Part shown: one piece after another, positions 13,921 to 16,344 of the stretch
Layout of the letters: each line of letters begins with the position of its first letter
How positions within the stretch are numbered: the stretch's first letter is position 1
From: Gammaproteobacteria bacterium
GTDB lineage: Bacteria > Pseudomonadota > Gammaproteobacteria > DAOWEP01
Direction: 5' to 3'
Length of the DNA stretch: 16,344 nucleotides
Assembly: GCA_030638455.1 (NCBI GenBank)
Contig: DAOWEP010000153.1
Coordinates: forward strand, 1 to 16,344
The notes under the pieces: model-generated
Told to the model about the DNA's origin: nothing
Seen by the model: the letters and a program-made list of their open reading frames with translations, nothing else
The model's database searches: none
Translations under genes and position numbers: made by a program

Positions 13921-16062
13921 TTACTGCAACAGCGACAATACGAGCTGTGGCAACGAATTGGCCTGCGACAGAATCGCGACACCCGCCTGTTGCAGAATCT
14001 GGGCCCGAATTAGACCCGCACTTTCTGCCGCAAAGTCAGCATCCCGAATTCGAGACCGCGCAGCGCTCAGGTTTTCAGATGTTGCACTCAGGTTCGCAAT
14101 CGTAGATTCAAACCGGTTCTGTACCGCACCGAGACCACCACGAATAGTATTCACCTGGTCAAGCGCACCATCAATCAGCGCAATCGCCGTATTTGCACCC
14201 GTAACCGTTGCAATATAAATCGCATCAATCGCATTCAGGGTCGCACTGGCATTCTGCAAACCTGCGCTTGCAGTATTAGTACCTGCAATCAATATCGACT
14301 TGGATGAGTTTAACTCCAGAGTTCCTCGTGTGGTAGTAAGAGTATAGGCACCATCCTGATCAGCTGTATTGTCTACAACATCAGCACCAGTGGTATCCAG
14401 CGATTCTACAAGACCCGCAGCACCACTAAACGCACCATTGACCGTTGCATCACCTGCATCACCTATCAGATCAGATGTAAGAACAGCTGAGCTGCCTGAT
14501 ATTGCTGCCTGTATATTTGTGTTAACTGCTGTGTATTGAGCATTAACAGCATCTACGATATTCTGTGCGATATCAGTTGTTGCGGCAGAACCTGCGGAAC
14601 CCAGGCTAACCTTGATATTAGTGCCTGACGCAGCAACGTTATCAAACTGAAACTCATAGGTTACACCAGCAACAATCAACGTATCACCAACAGCTATGCC
14701 CGCAGCGCCAACATTCTGTGTATCCGTGCTTGTAGTAGCCCCTGTATACGTTAAAGCTGTATGTGATGTACTACTGGTCAATATATCTGATGTAATAGTA
14801 ATAGTAGCGGTCGCACCTGCTACAACAGTATTTGCTTCGTCCGTTTGTAGTCTAGTACGCAGGGTACCCACGTCTGTATTTAGAACACCAGCAGCGACAC
14901 CAAGTGCTTGATTACCTCCGGCCGTTAAACCACCACCGGCATCAGCACTAAATTCATATGTAGTACCCTGGAACACCATGGTATCACCCGTAGCAATCAA
15001 TGTGAATACAAGTGTTGTAACGCCCGCAGTACCTGAAACAAGATTAGCGGAATCTGAACGAACTGCATCACTACTTGCACTAACCTCAAAACCAGTGGCA
15101 TTCTCAAGGCGAGATGCTGCAGCCGTGTCACCACCACTCGCTGTGATCGCTATATCTTTACCAGTACTAGAGGTTAATGTAAGTGCGCCAGTAGCCAGAT
15201 CTGAAGTAGCCGAAATGCCATGCTGGGCAGTTGTGTTATTAATAGCGGCAGATATATTGGCACCTTGTGTTGCAACAATATTTGAACCCGCAACAGCACC
15301 AATATTCACACCATTAATTAACATATCACCTGATTGTAGTGTCTGGTTACGCTTTAGTGCCAACGTGCTTGTTACTTCCGTGGTTGCAGATGCTTTTACA
15401 CCCGTTGTCGAGGTAACGCTGTTAATTGCTGTAGCCTTATCTTCTGCAGAACCAGTTGTAGAAACACCCACATCTGTACCGTTAATGGTCAATTCACCAC
15501 CCACCAACTTTGCGGAACTAACTGCAGAAGCTGTAGAGCCTACCTGAAAAGAACCCAGGGCACTGGTCTGCGCATTACCCACGTTCACCAGAATAGTCTG
15601 GTTGGCGTTTGCACCCACCTGGAACTGTGCACCGGTAAAGGTACCATCGATAATGGCCTGGCCATTAAACTCGGTGGTGGTTGATACACGCTGTAACTCA
15701 TTGATCAGTGAGTTGGCTTCACTCTGGAGTGCAGCACGGTCAGAAGAAGAGTTGGTAGAGTTGGCGGACTGAATGGCCAGCTCACGAACACGTTGTAGAA
15801 TATTGCCATACTCACCCAGGGCACCTTCCGCCGTTTGTGAGAGTGAGATCGCCTCGTTGGCATTTCGAACCGCTTGATTCAAACCTCTAATCTGGGTAGT
15901 AAATCGTTCCGAAATAGCCAGTCCCGCAGCATCGTCTTTCGCACTGTTGATTCGCAGACCAGATGAGAGCCGGGTCAGCGATACAGCCAATTGACCTTGT
16001 GACTTGTTCAGGTTGCGTTGCGCGTTTAGAGACGCAACATTAGTATTAATGATTTGAGCCAT
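13921..16062 (-). CDS. fliC: FliC, flagellin (large, with expanded middle domain)
   Basis: FliC is the filament subunit, exported unfolded with FliS and polymerised under the FliD cap. The 713-aa product has intact ends: N-terminal D0/D1 (MAQIINTNVASLNAQRNL; RLSSGLRINSAKDDAAGLAI, 31-50; LQRVRELAIQSAN, 89-101, the site recognised by TLR5 in other flagellins) and C-terminal D1/D0 (GALDQVNTIRGGLGAVQNRF, 632-651; DADFAAESAGLIRAQILQQAG; end LVLSLLQ). Many flagellins are 280-500 aa, so the middle (about 165-600) is expanded. It holds flagellin-IN-like motifs (GGELTINGTDVG, 188-199; GDMLINGVNIGA, 245-256) and two copies of a GDTxxxxGxTYEF motif exactly 100 residues apart (359-371, 459-471). No cysteine is present. 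AAGGAG lies six bases before ATG 16062, and a sigma28 promoter lies upstream. Confidence 0.97.
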   Translation of the reverse strand: MAQIINTNVASLNAQRNLNKSQGQLAVSLTRLSSGLRINSAKDDAAGLAISERFTTQIRGLNQAVRNANEAISLSQTAEGALGEYGNILQRVRELAIQSANSTNSSSDRAALQSEANSLINELQRVSTTTEFNGQAIIDGTFTGAQFQVGANANQTILVNVGNAQTSALGSFQVGSTASAVSSAKLVGGELTINGTDVGVSTTGSAEDKATAINSVTSTTGVKASATTEVTSTLALKRNQTLQSGDMLINGVNIGAVAGSNIVATQGANISAAINNTTAQHGISATSDLATGALTLTSSTGKDIAITASGGDTAAASRLENATGFEVSASSDAVRSDSANLVSGTAGVTTLVFTLIATGDTMVFQGTTYEFSADAGGGLTAGGNQALGVAAGVLNTDVGTLRTRLQTDEANTVVAGATATITITSDILTSSTSHTALTYTGATTSTDTQNVGAAGIAVGDTLIVAGVTYEFQFDNVAASGTNIKVSLGSAGSAATTDIAQNIVDAVNAQYTAVNTNIQAAISGSSAVLTSDLIGDAGDATVNGAFSGAAGLVESLDTTGADVVDNTADQDGAYTLTTTRGTLELNSSKSILIAGTNTASAGLQNASATLNAIDAIYIATVTGANTAIALIDGALDQVNTIRGGLGAVQNRFESTIANLSATSENLSAARSRIRDADFAAESAGLIRAQILQQAGVAILSQANSLPQLVLSLLQ

Positions 16063-16171
16063 GAATTTCTCCTTATCCCTTTCATAATCAAACTGTTATG
16101 ACAGGACCAGGTTTATGTTTAGCGGATATATCTTCAGTGTAAATAGAAAATATTCACCGCTCCCGTTAAGT

Positions 16172-16198
16172 GTATCGGCCGACTGGAGATGACCTTTA
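16172..16198 (-). promoter_or_regulatory. Sigma28 (FliA) promoter of fliC
   Basis: The minus strand reads TAAA (16198-16195), 15 bases, then GCCGATAC (16179-16172), against a consensus TAAA-N15-GCCGATAA. Eleven of twelve fixed positions match and the spacing is exact. Initiation near 16165 leaves a leader of about 100 bases. Confidence 0.9.
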
Positions 16199-16344
16199 CC
16201 CTTTTTACTGCTTTTTTACTTATTTTTTGTAAACTAACCTAACACCTGAAATTTATCAGAAAAATAATATAAATCAAGTATTTATAACTATTGTTATTGT
16301 ATGGTTATGGATGCAATATTATTACTCCCGCAAATTGATCACTA
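16199..16344. other. AT-rich gene-free right edge
   Basis: Upstream of the flagellin promoter the sequence is very AT-rich with T- and A-runs and shows no gene, hairpin or promoter that I can support. The gene beyond the edge is not visible. Confidence 0.5.

Noticed and set aside
14696..15547. Plus-strand open frames antisense to fliC (up to 189 codons)
   Set aside because: They mirror the Ala/Thr/Ser-rich codon use of the flagellin middle domain, giving Val/Ser/Ala-rich translations without domains or ribosome sites.

Overview
This window is one continuous stretch of a polar-type flagellar gene cluster from a gammaproteobacterium. Every gene I can support lies on the minus strand, so transcription runs from the right end (flagellin) to the left end (export ATPase). 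The set and order fliC-flaG-fliD-fliS-fliT-(PilZ-like)-fleQ-fleS-fleR-fliE-fliF-fliG-fliH-fliI, with a FleQ/FlrA master regulator and a FleS/FleR two-component system, is the Pseudomonas/Vibrio/Xanthomonas style of sigma54-dependent flagellar hierarchy. It is not the enteric FlhDC style. The genus cannot be fixed from the sequence; the base composition looks intermediate and the PilZ-like gene next to fleQ recalls the Xanthomonas arrangement.

Layout from right to left. 13921-16062 encodes a large flagellin (713 aa) behind a near-consensus sigma28 promoter (16172-16198). After a strong stem-loop (13864-13892) come flaG, then a near-perfect sigma54 promoter (13368-13383) and the filament-cap operon fliD, fliS, fliT and an atypical PilZ-like gene. 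A gene-free stretch of about 330 bp precedes fleQ (7521-8963). A good sigma54 promoter (7414-7429) then leads fleS-fleR. Another (4600-4615) leads the motor operon fliE-fliF-fliG-fliH-fliI, of which fliI is cut by the left edge.

The genes form a regulatory cascade and its output. FleQ, an AAA+ activator with the known c-di-GMP-contacting motifs, is expected to switch on fleSR and other early genes. Phosphorylated FleR would then drive sigma54 promoters such as those before fliE and possibly fliD. Sigma28 finally reads fliC. The products build the MS ring (FliF), its rod junction (FliE), the switch/rotor (FliG), the export apparatus (FliH, FliI), the filament cap and chaperones (FliD, FliS, FliT), a filament-length factor (FlaG) and the filament (FliC).

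The locus is mostly ordinary. The least ordinary item is a roughly 338-bp, GC-richer, stem-loop-packed insert between fliG and fliH (1138-1475), bounded by a 13-bp perfect inverted repeat. It looks like a non-coding mobile or dispersed repeat element rather than a gene. Other points worth a look are the internally repeated middle of the flagellin, the insertion in FliD, the U-less hairpin after fliC, and the PilZ-like orphan beside the c-di-GMP-responsive master regulator. I found no RNA genes, CRISPR arrays, transposase genes or undescribed multi-gene system.
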